Both the position numbers and the translations under genes were made by a program. Shown here piece after piece: positions 21,840 to 33,765 of a stretch of DNA of 64,000 nucleotides (its first letter is position 1; each line of letters begins with the position of its first letter). Source of the DNA: Atopsyche davidsoni (lineage: Eukaryota > Arthropoda > Insecta > Trichoptera > Hydrobiosidae); NCBI GenBank assembly GCA_022113835.1, contig JAILWY010000001.1:1736001-1800000 (forward strand), read 5' to 3'. The notes below the pieces were generated by a model. It worked only from the letters and a program-made list of their open reading frames with translations, was not told the origin of the DNA and did no database searches.

Positions 21840-22035
21840 CTTAGAAATTCAATATTTTTGATAGAGAGTTCTTGGTGGAATTCCATTTTAATATTTTTGA
21901 ATAAAATACTTGAGTGATTTGACTCTTGACTCTGTTTGATAATGCCAACGTGAAAGGTTGGCGAAACCGGTCACAATAAAAACGAAAATGTGGAAAATTA
22001 CTCAAGTATTTTTATTCAAAAATATTAGTTTTATT
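21840..22035. repeat. Foldback element X, short copy (X2)
   Basis: Left arm GAAATTCAATATTTTTGATA through ATACTTGAGTGATTT. Right arm from GGCGAAACCGGTCACAATAA to CTCAAGTATTTTTATTCAAA. The middle is reduced to a short GTTTGATAATGCCAACGTGA block. A deleted, MITE-sized derivative. Confidence 0.8.
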
Positions 22036-22439
22036 CTGAGATTGCACTACTGACTTTAAAATATCTAATCAATAATCAAAATACATGATTTTATTTCTAC
22101 AATTTATTTTTAATTAATTATAAAGAGAAATATATTAGACAGACTATTTTAATTAGAAGCTAAATTTGAGGTTATGGTAGCTTTAGCTGTTAAAAAAATG
22201 TCTTTGGATGTTGTGTTACGTTTTTTCGAAAAATATTCAACGTTTCACTGCCGCAAGTATTGATATTGATTTTAATTTTAAAGTCGCAAATATGGCATGC
22301 TGTTTTAACGGTAAGGCTGATTATCATTTTATATCTATTTTCCAGAGCTCATAATATAACTACGTTTAGATATTGTGCAATTTAAAAGGAATCTTATATA
22401 TAAGCAGCGATACGATCACGTAATATATACCCGCTGGAA

Positions 22440-22700
22440 GATCAATCAGCTTTCAGTGGGGAACCTATATAGAAGAAAGCTCGGGGCACGAAGCTTTCAC
22501 GGGGGCTGCATGCGAGGGAGGCGCTGACCCGAGGGCGGGCCGGCCTGAACTTTCACGGGTCTTCAGGAAACTAGGTGAATCCATCCACCGGGTCGAATCT
22601 AGGACGAACAACTCTGATTGTAACGAATTATACGCCAGGTCGAATACACCTGGGGAACTGGTTCAACTTAACCTGGATTCGTTACAAAGCTTGCTTCTAT
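22440..22700. other. GC-rich island with TATA-like box
   Basis: CCTATATAGAAG (about 22466) is followed by about 180 bp of GC-rich, CpG-rich sequence. A promoter would look like this, but no downstream exon is convincing. The 68-codon frame starting at 22575 ends inside the next X element's flank. Confidence 0.25.
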
Positions 22701-22782
22701 TCAACTGAATTATCACTGATCGTCAATTATTTCAACTTGATTCAAAGCTCACAGAAAAAATATAAATATTATTTCAGGTAAA

Positions 22783-23605
22783 GAAATTCAATATTTTTGA
22801 CAGAGAGTACTTGGTGGAATACCATTTTAATATTTTTGAGTATAATGCTTGATGTCTATTTTTTTGGATTGAACGTCAATCAGGTGCGTATTTATTACCC
22901 ATTACGGGTTTATTATATTATTACTAATATGATACATGACCGGTGTACTGACCCTTGTACCAACGAATCACATCCAGTGCTTGCAAATCATTAAATATTG
23001 GTTGGCCTGGGCACAATGGTTCATATGTAGAGTATGATTGTTAAAAATTCTCGATTTATGGATGTAATTCGTTAGTACAAGGGTCAGTACACCGGCCATG
23101 TAAGCCTGGGGATGTGGGTTCAAATCCCACACAAATCACGATGATATTTTTCTGAGAATTTCTTTAATCATCTTCTATGTGTGAACTAATGTGCCTAATC
23201 ATATTAGTAATAATAAAATACTTGAGTGATTTTCCACGTGTTCGTTTTTATTAGTGACCGGTTTCGCCCCACAAACCCCAACACAGGATAACTGCTGCTA
23301 CACCTCAAAGCCACTACTTTAGATAATTACCACATTAATATAAAAACATTTGTTCACAAAAATATGCAATTATATAGAATCCTCCACTTGTCAGGCACAT
23401 TAAAATCACATTAGCCCTTACCACCTGACAATCACTCTCTCTCTCTTTCCAACAACCTCTCCTTCTAATAATTGTTTACCTTATTGATTATTATTATATA
23501 AAATCTCACTCTGTTTGATAATGCCAACGTGAAAGGTTGGCGAAACCAGTCACTAATAAAAACGAACATGTGGAAAATCACTGAAGTATTTTACTCAAAA
23601 ATATT
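22783..23605. repeat. Foldback element X with possible target duplication (X3)
   Basis: The left terminus GAAATTCAATATTTTTGACA and right terminus TTTTACTCAAAAATATT enclose a standard X body, with CCGGTTTCGCC/GGCGAAACC arms at 23219-23270 and 23539-23595. ATTTCAGGTAAA occurs immediately outside both ends (22771-22782 and 23606-23617) and may be a 12-bp target duplication. The left arm is split by a tRNA-like subfamily B element. The inner block (ACACAGGATAACTGCTGCTA to CAATCACTCTCTCTCTCTTT) is shared with the X copy at 63515. Confidence 0.8.
22852..23215. repeat. tRNA-like foldback, subfamily B, nested in X3 (B3)
   Basis: Begins GATTGAACGTCAATCAGGTGCG-type sequence, has a short left arm (CATGACCGGTGTACTGACCC), and a full sense tRNA-like unit at 23064-23139 (76 nt). 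The unit has A-box-like TAGTACAAGGG and box B GGTTCAAATCC, and is followed by ATATTTTTCTGAGA (T5). It ends in GTGCCTAATCATATTAGTAA. It inserted into the left arm of X3, so subfamily B was active after this X insertion. Confidence 0.85.
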
Positions 23606-23617
23606 ATTTCAGGTAAA

Positions 23618-24445
23618 TTAAAACCTGTAGCAGTTTTCAGAAGCATGATATTCTTTACAACAACATATTCGTATAATTTGGTTTTAATGCTAATAAAGAA
23701 ATGCACACAAGGTTTTTACATATGTAATGGAATTTTAGTCGCCAGGCGAGGTTCATAAATAATTACTTGAATAATAATATTTGTATGTAAACGATTGACA
23801 TATTACTATAGTATTCGGTAAAAAATTCGTCTAATGTGAAAGCATATCCATCTAGGATTACATGGTAAACACTTATCAATTATTGAGGGAAGATAATGGT
23901 ATTAAAAGATAACAACCACCGGACTGGATAAAAATCATAATACATCAAAATATTTGTACTTCCGAAAAGGGCGCGCTTTCACGCCATCTTCGGCGAAGGT
24001 TTCATTAATCATGCGTAATATAATTATCTGCTGAGATATATTACTCCGTGCTTAGCAATTTAATAAATTTAAATAAACAGGTAATTTTCTAGAAGTTTTG
24101 ATTGAATTTGTAAATTAATCGCCTTTGTGACGCCAGGCTTTCATTTCAGCGCTGCGCTACCAATCAGATATTTTTTTTGTTATAATGCAAAGCTCAATTG
24201 CGAGGGACACCCACATTCAAACCATTTTTTTCACAGTTAGTACTATATGATATTTGATACTATGGCTTATGTTACTTTTCCAATCAATTATTTTTTGGCG
24301 TGAACTTTTATACAAAAAGGCATTATACGAAACAGAAACCATACTCGCATATATTATTTTTTTATTTATTTTGACTCCTTAATATATTTTTATGCCTTTG
24401 CTTTTGATAGTTAGATTTTAAATTTAATATACTCTTATTTTAATA
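23618..24445. other. Unique DNA, weak GC-richer patches
   Basis: Patches at 23960-24020 and 24120-24170. No gene or repeat recognised. Confidence 0.4.
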
Positions 24446-25610
24446 GGTATATAACTTAAAACCGGAATTTGACATTAGATGCCAAAACTTTTGTATGCGC
24501 TGTAGCAAATCATTGATATACGTGTCATTTTGAAGCATTATTCAAAAGCTGTCAAAATCATCATATTTTTTTCAATCGTGGAAAATTTTGAAATATGGCG
24601 AATAAAACAGCGTTTGAAGGAGTCACTTTTTGTTAAGAAAACTGCAGCCGAAAGTCTTTGTTTGCTCATGGGATTGTATGGCAAACACGTTCTTGCGAAA
24701 ACACAGTGTTTTGAGAGGTTTCAACGCTTTAAAACTGCCGATTTTGACATCAAAGACAAAAACGGCCTGGACAGCCAAAAAAGCTTGAAGATAAAGAAAG
24801 AAGAGATAGACTCGTGTCAAACACAAGAAGAGTTTGCGAAATCATTGGACCTGACTCAAGCAGCCATTTCCAAGCGCCTAAAAGCATTGAGATTCATCCA
24901 GAAGCAAGGCAATTGGGTGCCATACGAGTTGAACCCGAGAGACGTGGAAAGGCGATTTTGCATGTCTGAAATGCTGCTCGAGCGTCATAAAATGAAGTCG
25001 TTTTTGCACCGAACTGTTACTGGCGACGGAAAATGGATTCATTAAGACAACCCAAATATTCACGCAGCCAAGATAATGGTCTATATTTGGTGGGACCAGA
25101 AGGGAGTTGTGTATTATGAGGTTTTAAAACCGGATGAAACCGGGTGGAGAGGTGTACCAACAACATCTGATTCGTTAAAAGAGAGCATTGAAGGATTATC
25201 GGCCAGAATAGGAGACCAGACACAAGACATTGATTTTCCAACATGACAATGCTCGGCCACATGTTGCTCAACCCGTTTAAAACTGTTTAAAAAATAGCGG
25301 ATGGGAAGTTCTGCCCCACCCGCCATATTGTCCAGACTTGGCACCTTTCGACTACCTTTTGTTTCGGTCGATGCAGAATGGACTTTCCGGAATATGCTTC
25401 ACTTCAGTCCAAGGCATCAAAAATTGGGTCGATTGGTTTTTTGGTTCAAAACATGACCGGTTTTTTGGGATGGCATCCACAAATTGCTTAAAAGATGGGG
25501 AAATATTGTAACTTCCGATGGACAATACTTTAAATACCAGAATTGTACAAGATTTTAAACGCTCAAATTTCCTTTAAAAAATCTGGTTTTTAGAAATTTA
25601 AATTTATCCC
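24446..25610 (+). mobile_element. mariner element, decayed (copy 1)
   Basis: Left end after a TA reads GGTATATAACTTAAAACCGG, and the right end carries a decayed inverted counterpart (CTGGTTTTTAGAAATTTAA) near 25580-25603. The length of about 1.16 kb fits a mariner (about 1.3 kb) with small deletions. It is the sister of the copy at 42582-43665, with similar 5' untranslated sequence (ATTGATATACGTGTCATTTT). Confidence 0.85.
24530..25530 (+). pseudogene. mariner transposase pseudogene (copy 1)
   Basis: The first frame (24530-25045) has the helix-turn-helix N-terminus (KKTAAESLCLLMGLYGKHV, CFERFQRFKTADFDIKDKNG), the second HTH (EFAKSLDLTQAAISKRLKAL), the WVPYEL linker motif, and VTGDGKWIH where TGDEKWIHY is expected (first catalytic D present, E changed to G). 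The tyrosine codon after WIH is TAA. Beyond the stop the same protein continues with frameshifts: IWWDQKGVVYYEVLKPDET, HDNARPHVAQP (second D) and PPYCPDLAPFDYLLF (third D). About 20 codons are missing between the stop and NIHAAK. It cannot make active enzyme. Confidence 0.9.
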
Positions 25611-26970
25611 GATCACGCATTGTGGTGGACCTTAATAGGTATTTGTCTTGGGGTTCCACATTATTTTAATTAACTTAATAAAAAATCTCAACTACTCGAT
25701 AGGCATGAATTAGAGGGTTGGTTTTTAAGGAAACTGCTTAATGAGAATGTTTTTTTTTGTTTTTAATATCAGTTTTCAATAAGTAACACTACAAAAAATC
25801 TCTTTATTAATATGAATAATGAAAATAAAAAAATACTTTGACATTGGCAGGTAAAACATAAATAATTAAAACAAAAGTTTCGAAATGGTTTTCAATATAA
25901 TCGGTAACTTATTTCGAAAGCATATAAAACTAATACCGCAAACCCCATTGGTTTATTTTGATTGAATAAAAAAGCACTTTACAAGCCTTAGGTCTAGCAA
26001 TATAAGATATATTTCAGTGTTATTGATTATTTATCTCAACTTATTAAATCCGATAAAAAATGTCTCCGTTCGCTGTAATTGTGAGTTCTAGTCTTAACAT
26101 ATCGTGAAAAAAAAATATATATGGGATTTCTCTCGTCGTTTTATGAGTGAATCGATCAACTTATATTGCATACACACTTAAACGTAAACTTTTCTCAAGA
26201 GATTTTCTCTGCGGATGTTTTTCGGCTCAGCGGTATCGAGTATGATTTTTTTTTAAATAATATAAAATAATCATTTGCATTAGTAAGGATTCCCTATACA
26301 ATGGATGAATGGGAGACTTTTCGTACTTCAGGATTAGCATATTCCTCCTGAGAGTTCCCTCCACCCATTTCCCGGAGGGCGGCCCAAAGGCCCCACTCAA
26401 TGGGTGATTGATGGGAGTCTCGAGCTTGTAAAAAACTGATTTTGTTTTAATATTTCGGCGACCGAGATAAAGGAACCGTCAACCCTCGTTATCGCAGAAA
26501 GACCGATCCGCCATATTCACACTTGATTTAGCCCGGCTACGAAGTCCTTTTCATCCACGTGGACACCATTTTTATATAATGTAATGGAAAAAAATTCTTA
26601 ATTACTTTAACACAATTCCATTTTTGTTATAAAGAACAATTTTTTTCAATTTAAACTCAAATAAATTTATAAGATAAGTCTTATTTTTGCTACTAATATA
26701 AACCAGATTTTTGCTTTTGAATGTAAAAAAAATAGTACACAGTTAATAAAAACTCATGGTCACCATATCACAGGGTGTTAACTTTCTTTTCAGTGGTTGT
26801 AAATTGGCACAGGCGATTCCCCCGCGCCCCCCGTAAGAGGGGTTGGACAGAAGTTAGCCTTTTTGAATTTAAAATCAGGTTTTCTAATTTTGAATTTGAT
26901 TACGTTCTATTTGCGCTCGAACGGAAATTTTCTTTGATGCTCTCTTGTTTTCGATCAAATTGACTTACGG
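25611..26970. other. AT-rich DNA with GC-richer islands
   Basis: Islands at about 26330-26560 (including CCCGGAGGGCGGCCCAAAGG) and 26800-26860. No gene or repeat recognised. Confidence 0.35.
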
Positions 26971-27050
26971 GCCGCCGTTAGCTGTCGCAAGCTATCGTAA
27001 GCCGCTGCAAGCCACTGCAAGCTACTGCAAGCTACTGCAAGCCGCCCCGA
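26971..27050. repeat. 10-bp minisatellite, eight units
   Basis: Eight units in exact 10-bp register of the form GCYRCTGCAA (for example GCCGCTGCAA, GCCACTGCAA, GCTACTGCAA twice). The first and last units are the most diverged. One more loose unit occurs at about 37686 (CTACTGCAAGCTACCGG). Confidence 0.9.
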
Positions 27051-27167
27051 AGGCCTTACACTTTATTTGATTTTGCTGGTTACACTTTTGTTAGGCTTCC
27101 AAATATATTTTCTCCGAACTACGATAAAGGAAGGAAATAAAAAATATTTTTATTAAAATAAAATATA

Positions 27168-27275
27168 TTATCGGTGACCGGTTTCGCCAACCTTTCACGT
27201 TGCCTTTCACATTCAAGTATTTTTTTAAAATATTAAAAAAGAATTGCACCAAGTACTCTCTGTCAAAAATATTGA
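27168..27275 (-). repeat. X element fragment (X5)
   Basis: Holds GGTGACCGGTTTCGCCAACC and then the terminal block TTGCACCAAGTACTCTCTGT and CAAAAATATTGAATATT. Only one arm is present. Confidence 0.75.
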
Positions 27276-29009
27276 ATATTTATATAAATAAAAAATCGGC
27301 GTCTATATTTGAACATTTTTTTTGTATGTATTCTTATAATTATACTATAATCTTCTTATAAATATGGTTCCCATATCTTGAAATTTCTATAGAAAGTGAT
27401 ATATTTATATCTTACAATTGAGATTCATTGGACCAGGGTAGACATGCTTGTAGATATCAACCAACAAATATTTATTATATTTATATTATATATATCTCAT
27501 AGTTGTGTTCAATCGAAAGTTTTGCTTTTGTCGCGTCTGCACTTAATAGCCTGAAATCCAAGTTCATTTTAAATTCTCTCACTTCTCTCACTTTATAAGG
27601 CGAAAGTAATTTGAAAGCAATCTGAAAGAGGAAACGAGGCCATAAATGGAAGCGCCATGAGTCAAGATGGAAGGAAATTCGACTTAACAGCCTCAAAATA
27701 AATAGCTTTCTTATAAATACGTATTATAGCCTCCTTGTGCAGATAATACAAGAGATTTTCTATTTAAAACATCAATACGCCAGAAAGATTATTTTAATTT
27801 GGAAGCCGTAATGTAGGGAAGATTAACGAGTGAGCCTTGAGTTTAATCAATTTAATGTTATTAATGTATTTACTTCAACGCCCTTTGGTGTGGAGAATCT
27901 TGTTTTTATTCAGAATACATTAAAGGTAAAAGTAAGTAAATCTAACTCTTTGTATTTACTTACTTAGATTCCTCAATATTACATATTATCTTTTCACCAA
28001 CAAACTCAAGCAAATTTAGTAGTTTTTTTAATAACTGTTTAAAAATATAGTATTAAGCGACTTATGAACCTAAGAATGAATCCTTGGAAGACAATTCATA
28101 TTTTTGAGTAAAAATCTATTGAATATCTATTCAATACACAGTAGGGGTGGGTTATTTTTAATGTAGTTTTATAATAACAATATTATAATTACACGTTTTT
28201 ATAGTTCACGTCAATGACTAGACACGAAAAAGTCTTTGTTTCGATAGCAATTTAAAATAAATTAAATAAAACCGTTTTTCTTCTCCGTCATCTATCTTCA
28301 GCGTGTTTGCTCTGTTAGAGTATGTGGTGCATCATATAAATGTCTAAATGTATTTTGTATGTGTACTAGAAAAAAAATATCTCTTTTTTCCTGAAAATGG
28401 TGAAAACAACTCGAAATTGAATTCCAATAATACCAACTTTCCGACGCCCAGACAAATCAAGAATCCACAATGGGGAGTTCACTGACCGGCGACTTGTGCA
28501 AATAGCAGCGTGAACAAATATTGTGGAATCGCGATATGTCCCATACCGAGATAAAATAATATACTATTTCAAGAAAAACTATTTAAACTGTGCATGCTTA
28601 TCGCAGCTCCAGATAATGAAGGCACTCGCTCAAAGATATATCTGGTAAGATGGCGAACCAGTAAAAAGAATGAAAACGTCTTAGTGGTGCTAAAACTCCG
28701 CGGTTAAACCCAAATGTGCAAAAAAAGCCAAAAGGCTTAACCACGCTCGTGAAATATTTTTGATCAATTTTTTATCTACCGGCTTCGGTGCGAAATAATA
28801 AAAATCCAACAAAATAAAAAAAAAACATAAAATGCAAGATTTCATATTTTAGGAATTTTCAATATTTATTCAATACCATAACAAAATTAACATAAGTCAT
28901 ACGTTCATACAAAACACAAATTAAACTAATATAATTGAAAAGGTCCTAATAACTTATATTTATTGTTTAGTTTGTTTTGTGTACCTGTTTTCTAAGCCTC
29001 TTAAATAAT
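27276..29009. other. AT-rich DNA, nothing clear
   Basis: A GC-richer patch at about 28430-28750 crosses no useful frame. The remainder is low complexity. Confidence 0.4.
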
Positions 29010-29405
29010 ATGCTAATATGATTAGGCATATTTTTTCGCATATTGAAAATGATTCAAAGAAACTCTCAGAAAAATATCGTCATGACTTGAGCAGGATTTG
29101 AACCTACATCTCCAAGCTTACATGGCCTGTGTACTGACCCTTGTACTAACGAGTCACCTCTGTTGATCGAGAATTTTTAACAATCATAATCTACACACGA
29201 ACCAATGTGCCCAAGCCAATCAATATTTAGTGGACTTTTTAAGCGATTTTAATCCCTTCTGGATATTATTTAAAAACTATTAATTTAGCCAAGACGCGCG
29301 CGTCTTCAACATGCGAAAAAATATGCCTAATCATATTAGTAAGTAATATAAGCCTGTAAAGGTAATAAAAACGCACTTGATTGACGTTCAATCTACAAAA
29401 TAGAC
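29010..29405. repeat. tRNA-like foldback, subfamily B (B4)
   Basis: Antisense 76-nt tRNA-like unit at 29082-29157 (complement of box B: GGATTTGAACC). The outer arms AATATGATTAGGCATATTTT and AAATATGCCTAATCATATTA are inverted copies, and subfamily end TTGATTGACGTTCAATC closes the right side. The right tRNA-like arm has been lost, so the element is lopsided. Confidence 0.8.
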
Positions 29406-29804
29406 ATACATAATTTAGTACTGCTTCAGTTTTTTTTTTATTCAAAAAGTTGTCACTTTTATAAGTATGTTATGTAATATATGGTATGTACAACATTGTC
29501 TTCAATATTGATGCCTTCATCCTGGCTCACAAAGGCTTCTCAGCTCGCGCTTGCTCTAAGAAACAAAACTTGGGTAAAGCTCAAGTCCAAACAACCACGT
29601 TTGGACGAGACAATCAAAAGCTCTGCTGCAGAACACGAGGCGAGCGAGACCAGCCGAGCTACTTGCTATTCATATATTCTGAAAGCTTCGACGCTCCGCA
29701 CGAGACTGCTCCCTCCACCCTTCCCTGACCAGCGTGAAGATACAATAGAATATATCTTTGGAATACATAATTCGTACAATATGATTGATTTAATAAATTA
29801 AACT
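29406..29804. other. GC-richer island with overlapping frames
   Basis: Two overlapping plus-strand frames (29481-29801 and 29486-29728) cover one GC-richer block of about 230 bp. Neither has a motif or splice sites. The coincidence of two open frames mainly reflects composition. Confidence 0.3.
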
Positions 29805-30298
29805 TTATTATTGATTTTTGTGAAGACCGTCTCACAGGAAGTACGATTTTGCCTATACAGGTTTGATTGATTGATAATGATTAAGTACATTTTTTCAAAT
29901 ATTGAAAATTAATTAAAGAAACTCTGTATTACCAACGGTCTTCACAAAAATCAATAATATATTTAACAAGTGCGCGTATTGGCTTAATTAAATAGACTGT
30001 AAAATTATAATATCCTGATCGGATTTAAATGCTTCACTCAGTACTTTTAGTTAAAAGTCTAGTATTGCAAGTAACACAATATTTCATTGGCATAATAAGT
30101 ACGTTGTTTCATTTATAGGATATGATTGTTAAAAATTCTTGCTTAGTACCAGTGATTCGTTGGTTTAATTGGTAATGCACCAGCCATGTAAGCTTGGGAA
30201 TGTGGGTTCAAATCCTACACAAATCACGATGATATTTTTCTAAGAGTTTCTTTAATAAATTTTCAATATTTTAAAAAATGTACTTAATCATTATCAAA
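29805..30298. repeat. tRNA-like foldback, subfamily A (A6)
   Basis: The left outer arm (GTGAAGACCGTCTCACAGGA through AATTAAAGAAACTCTG) is followed after a few bases by the mirrored right arm starting ACGGTCTTCACAAAAATCAA. The sense 76-nt unit lies at 30152-30227, with T5 at 30235-30239 and then the tail. The left tRNA-like unit has been deleted at the junction. Confidence 0.85.
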
Positions 30299-30824
30299 AT
30301 AAACTTTAACTGATTGTTCATTTTAACTGCATAACTTTAAAATAATAGTTTTATTGTTGTTGATTCTTTGTTTGATTAATTAACACAATCTAAAAGCTTC
30401 ACCGTCTATCAAAATAAATACATCTTCCATTATTGTTAATTTGAGCGAAAAGACATAAATATGTATCTTTAAAATATAATAAATTCACATGTTATACATT
30501 AAATGCCATAGCGTTAATCTCCGAGATGTGGTCATATTGATTTTAGATTTTATAAAATATTGAAGAGCTTTAGCGTTCCACGCAAGACTTTTCTCACCGC
30601 CCTCGATCACAGTGAATAAATAATATACTGTTTATAAATTTTAAAATGTATTATTTTATAAGACTTCTTCAAATAACAAGAGTGCAAAAATAACTAGGAT
30701 TAATATCAAATAAATTATTTATCATAATTTCAAAGCTACTTTTTTTGGACACACAATTAGTATTGACACAAGAAATATAAATAAAAATTGTCCTTAATCA
30801 AATGAAACGAGCACCTTCCAGAAC

Positions 30825-30905
30825 TGGGTATCAAACTAGGGACCTCTAGATCAAAAAAATAGGATCATAGTCAGCCTTTCAGTCAACGAGCCAACAAAAA
30901 TATCA
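30825..30905 (-). repeat. tRNA-derived SINE-like or tRNA pseudogene fragment
   Basis: On the minus strand TTGGCTCGTTGACTGAAAGG resembles a tRNA D-arm region, and about 40 nt later TAGTTTGATACCC resembles a B box (GGTTTGATNCC). Spacing is right for a tRNA, but the acceptor stem does not close. It differs from the 76-nt foldback unit. Confidence 0.35.
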
Positions 30906-32915
30906 ATCAGGTCTAAATAATGATGTCGTATTTTAGAATCGCGATTTCACTATAGAGGAAAATATCGTAGGTACAAAATTTGAGGAAGTCATAAAATTTC
31001 CTAATATTGCTTTTCTACTTTTCTCGGAAGTGTAACAATACAAATATACGATTGCCAATATTCGATAGGAATGAGTACAAAAAGAAGATTTTATTCATCA
31101 CTTTCGAGGAAGCCATAGATCAAAGCAAATGGATATGCTCCGATTTATTTTATATCGTTTGATGCATAAGCTTGAACTCTTTGATTATTTGTTATAAAAT
31201 CTAAGATAATTTATAAAATTATATATATATAAAGCATTAAAAGTATTTTATAAAAATAGAACATTCAATTAAAAGTAAAGAAAATTATTTGTTGTGAATT
31301 TCGCAGACAATCGTTATATTTCACAATTACTGTTACGATTCTGATAAAACCTGATTCAAAATAAATTTATGATACAAACAAAGTAACAAAGCAGTACCAG
31401 CCCATTCCAAGTGTATACTTCCTGTATTTCCAACTAAAATTCAACTGACAATACCAAAACACTTTCATTATTTTCAGATTAACATTTAAAACAATTAATA
31501 TAGGATTTTAAATATTTCATAACTGATATACATATAAAGACCCCGAAAGCATTTTAATTAAATTGCGTTTATGTATTCGCCTCTACGTGCTTTTAAAACT
31601 TTTCCATTAAATCACAGAACACATAAACGCAAAGTCTTCATAAACATAAGGCGGTTAAAGCCCAGTTAAACTTTAGCTGTAGGGATGTGTTTGCAGGTTT
31701 AAACGGCAATTTTATTTCTTGGGTGTTATGCCGGGTCCGTCGATTTGAGATTTTACATTTCAATGCCACGTTTACACATTTTTTCTAGGACCGAATCATC
31801 GGATTTATAACTAACAAAGTCATTTTGAACTATTGAGTCCGTCAGATAATGTAAAATTTTTCACAAGTTTTACTGTGCTTTAGTTTTTAGTACACAAGTG
31901 TGTAGGAGTGATAAGAATACCTCAACAATAAAAATATATTTCAATAAACGGTACATATCTCTACACGCCAACTTATTTTATAAATATGAGGCTTCTCTAT
32001 TAACAGTTTTTTTTTAAATTAACTTAAAAATTTTGCAGTCGCCCATAGTAACTTTTTTTAAAAATTTAAATCAGCGTTTAAATGAAATGTTTTCTTTACT
32101 TTAATACCTAAGAAATGTTTATAATAATATATTCTACTTTGTGTCTGTTGTTATTGATGAGCTCAGTCAAGTCGAATCTCTGTTTTCACATTCTACGAAC
32201 GACCCCTTCCAGGTCTCGTTTGATTTTAAACATATCGTTTTATCTTATTCCTTGTATTTTACCTGCCACTAGGTTGTAAACAAAAACAGAGAGCTTTTAG
32301 GAAAGTACCTTAACTTTCAAATGAAATAGTACTTACATACATTTATGAGCTGGGAAAAACATGCTCTCTCGTATATTGTGATTTATATGTATAAATAGCA
32401 TGTAAAAGGGTTTTACATTACGATATGTTATTCTGTATATTACCTTTCGAGACTTTTTCCCCTTTATTATCGACATCTAATGAGCAAACAAGATGCCTTT
32501 GTTGTTGTATTCAATCTTCTCAATTAATTATTTAAAATTTTATATAATTAATATCACTGAAATGTACAATTAACAATAATAAAACTGAATGTTTTATGCA
32601 TTACTTCATTCATAATAAAATACATATTTTTACCGGTGATTCATATATTTTAGAGGTTGATGTTTAAATATGTAAATACCCGTGTTAAATACAAGATTAG
32701 CTAATCTTTAAAATTCTCAGCTTTTCAAAAGGTAATATGAAAATTCATCACATAATACGTGGAGTCGGTTCATGTATTATGTAATATCTCATTTAATACT
32801 TGCGCCGAGTCCTCCCCCGGCCCGGCTCCAGATTAAAATCACTTACGGGGGAAAAGTCGTTTATTTGGACACCTTGAAAAATGCGCCCCGAGGCTGCTGA
32901 GCCTCCCTTGCCTCA

Positions 32916-32942
32916 CCTAACCTAACCTAACCTAACCTAACC
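32916..32942. repeat. Interstitial TTAGG telomere-type repeat
   Basis: Five uninterrupted CCTAA units (TTAGG on the minus strand) plus CC. TTAGG is the ancestral insect telomere repeat. The run is too short to be a telomere, so it is an interstitial copy or chance in a C-rich block. Confidence 0.8.
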
Positions 32943-33311
32943 GCCCCTGTACAGGTGGAGGGGGCGGCAAAACGCAGCCCCCGGGAGACGTATTATTCAA
33001 TATACGGAGGCTTCGCGAAAAAATATGATTAAGTTCTTAATAAAATATTTATAAACATCGTGAGGTTTTTTATAGCACATTTTTTTATTCCCTGTAAAAA
33101 AAAAGACGTACAAAAATCCTTAGAAAGTACAGAAAAATAAATGGGAGTATTTAATAAAAGAATCTATGAATATTTTACATAATTTAACTAAGCTAAATTT
33201 TTTTATTGAAAATACTTACTTTGATAAAGTTTAATCTTTATAAATTTTGTTGTTTAATCATATTTAATCAATAATACATTTTATAAGATTTATTAAGCTT
33301 GTCGTATTCGT

Positions 33312-33765
33312 AAACGTCAGTCAAATGCGTATTTATTACCTATTACAGGTTTATATTATTTACTAATATAATTAGGCACATTAGTTCACACATAGAAGAT
33401 GATTAAAGAAATTCTCAGAAAAATATCATCGTGATTTGTGTGGGATTTGAACCAACATCCCCAGGCTTACATGGCCGGTGTACTGACCATTGTACTAACG
33501 TACATATTATACCAAATATTATTAAAATATATAACATACATATTAAAAACATTGGTTTGCCTGGGCACATTGGTTCATATGTAGAATATGATTGTTAAAA
33601 ATTCTCGATTAATGGATCTGGTTCGTTAGTACAATGGTCAGTACACCGGCCATGTAAGCCTGAGGATGTGGGTTCAAATCCCACACAAATCACGATGATA
33701 TTTTTCTGAGAATTTCTTCTATGTGTGATCTAATGTGCCTAATTATATTAGTAAATATATTTTTA
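33312..33765. repeat. tRNA-like foldback, subfamily B, nearly complete (B5)
   Basis: The clearest two-armed subfamily B copy. Left outer arm ACGTCAGTCAAATGCG and TAATATAATTAGGCACATTA; antisense tRNA-like unit from 33430 to about 33499; spacer with inverted CCTGGGCACATTGGTTCATA; sense unit ending at 33693 with box B GGTTCAAATCC; T5 run; right outer arm TAATGTGCCTAATTATATTA. The left arm has an AT-rich insertion where the acceptor end should be. Confidence 0.88.

Larger units (their letters stand above)
30299..33311. other. Long AT-rich stretch with one GC-rich island
   Basis: No gene recognised over about 3 kb. The GC-rich block at 32795-33010 (CCTCCCCCGGCCCGGCTCC, GGGGCGGCAAAACGCAGCCC) contains the TTAGG-type run listed separately. 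Confidence 0.45.

Noticed and set aside
24623..25344. Minus-strand frames across the mariner copy
   Set aside because: Shadows of the plus-strand transposase.
29481..29801. Two overlapping frames (106 and 80 codons) as a gene
   Set aside because: Both are open because the block is GC-richer with few stops. Neither has splice sites, motif or start context.
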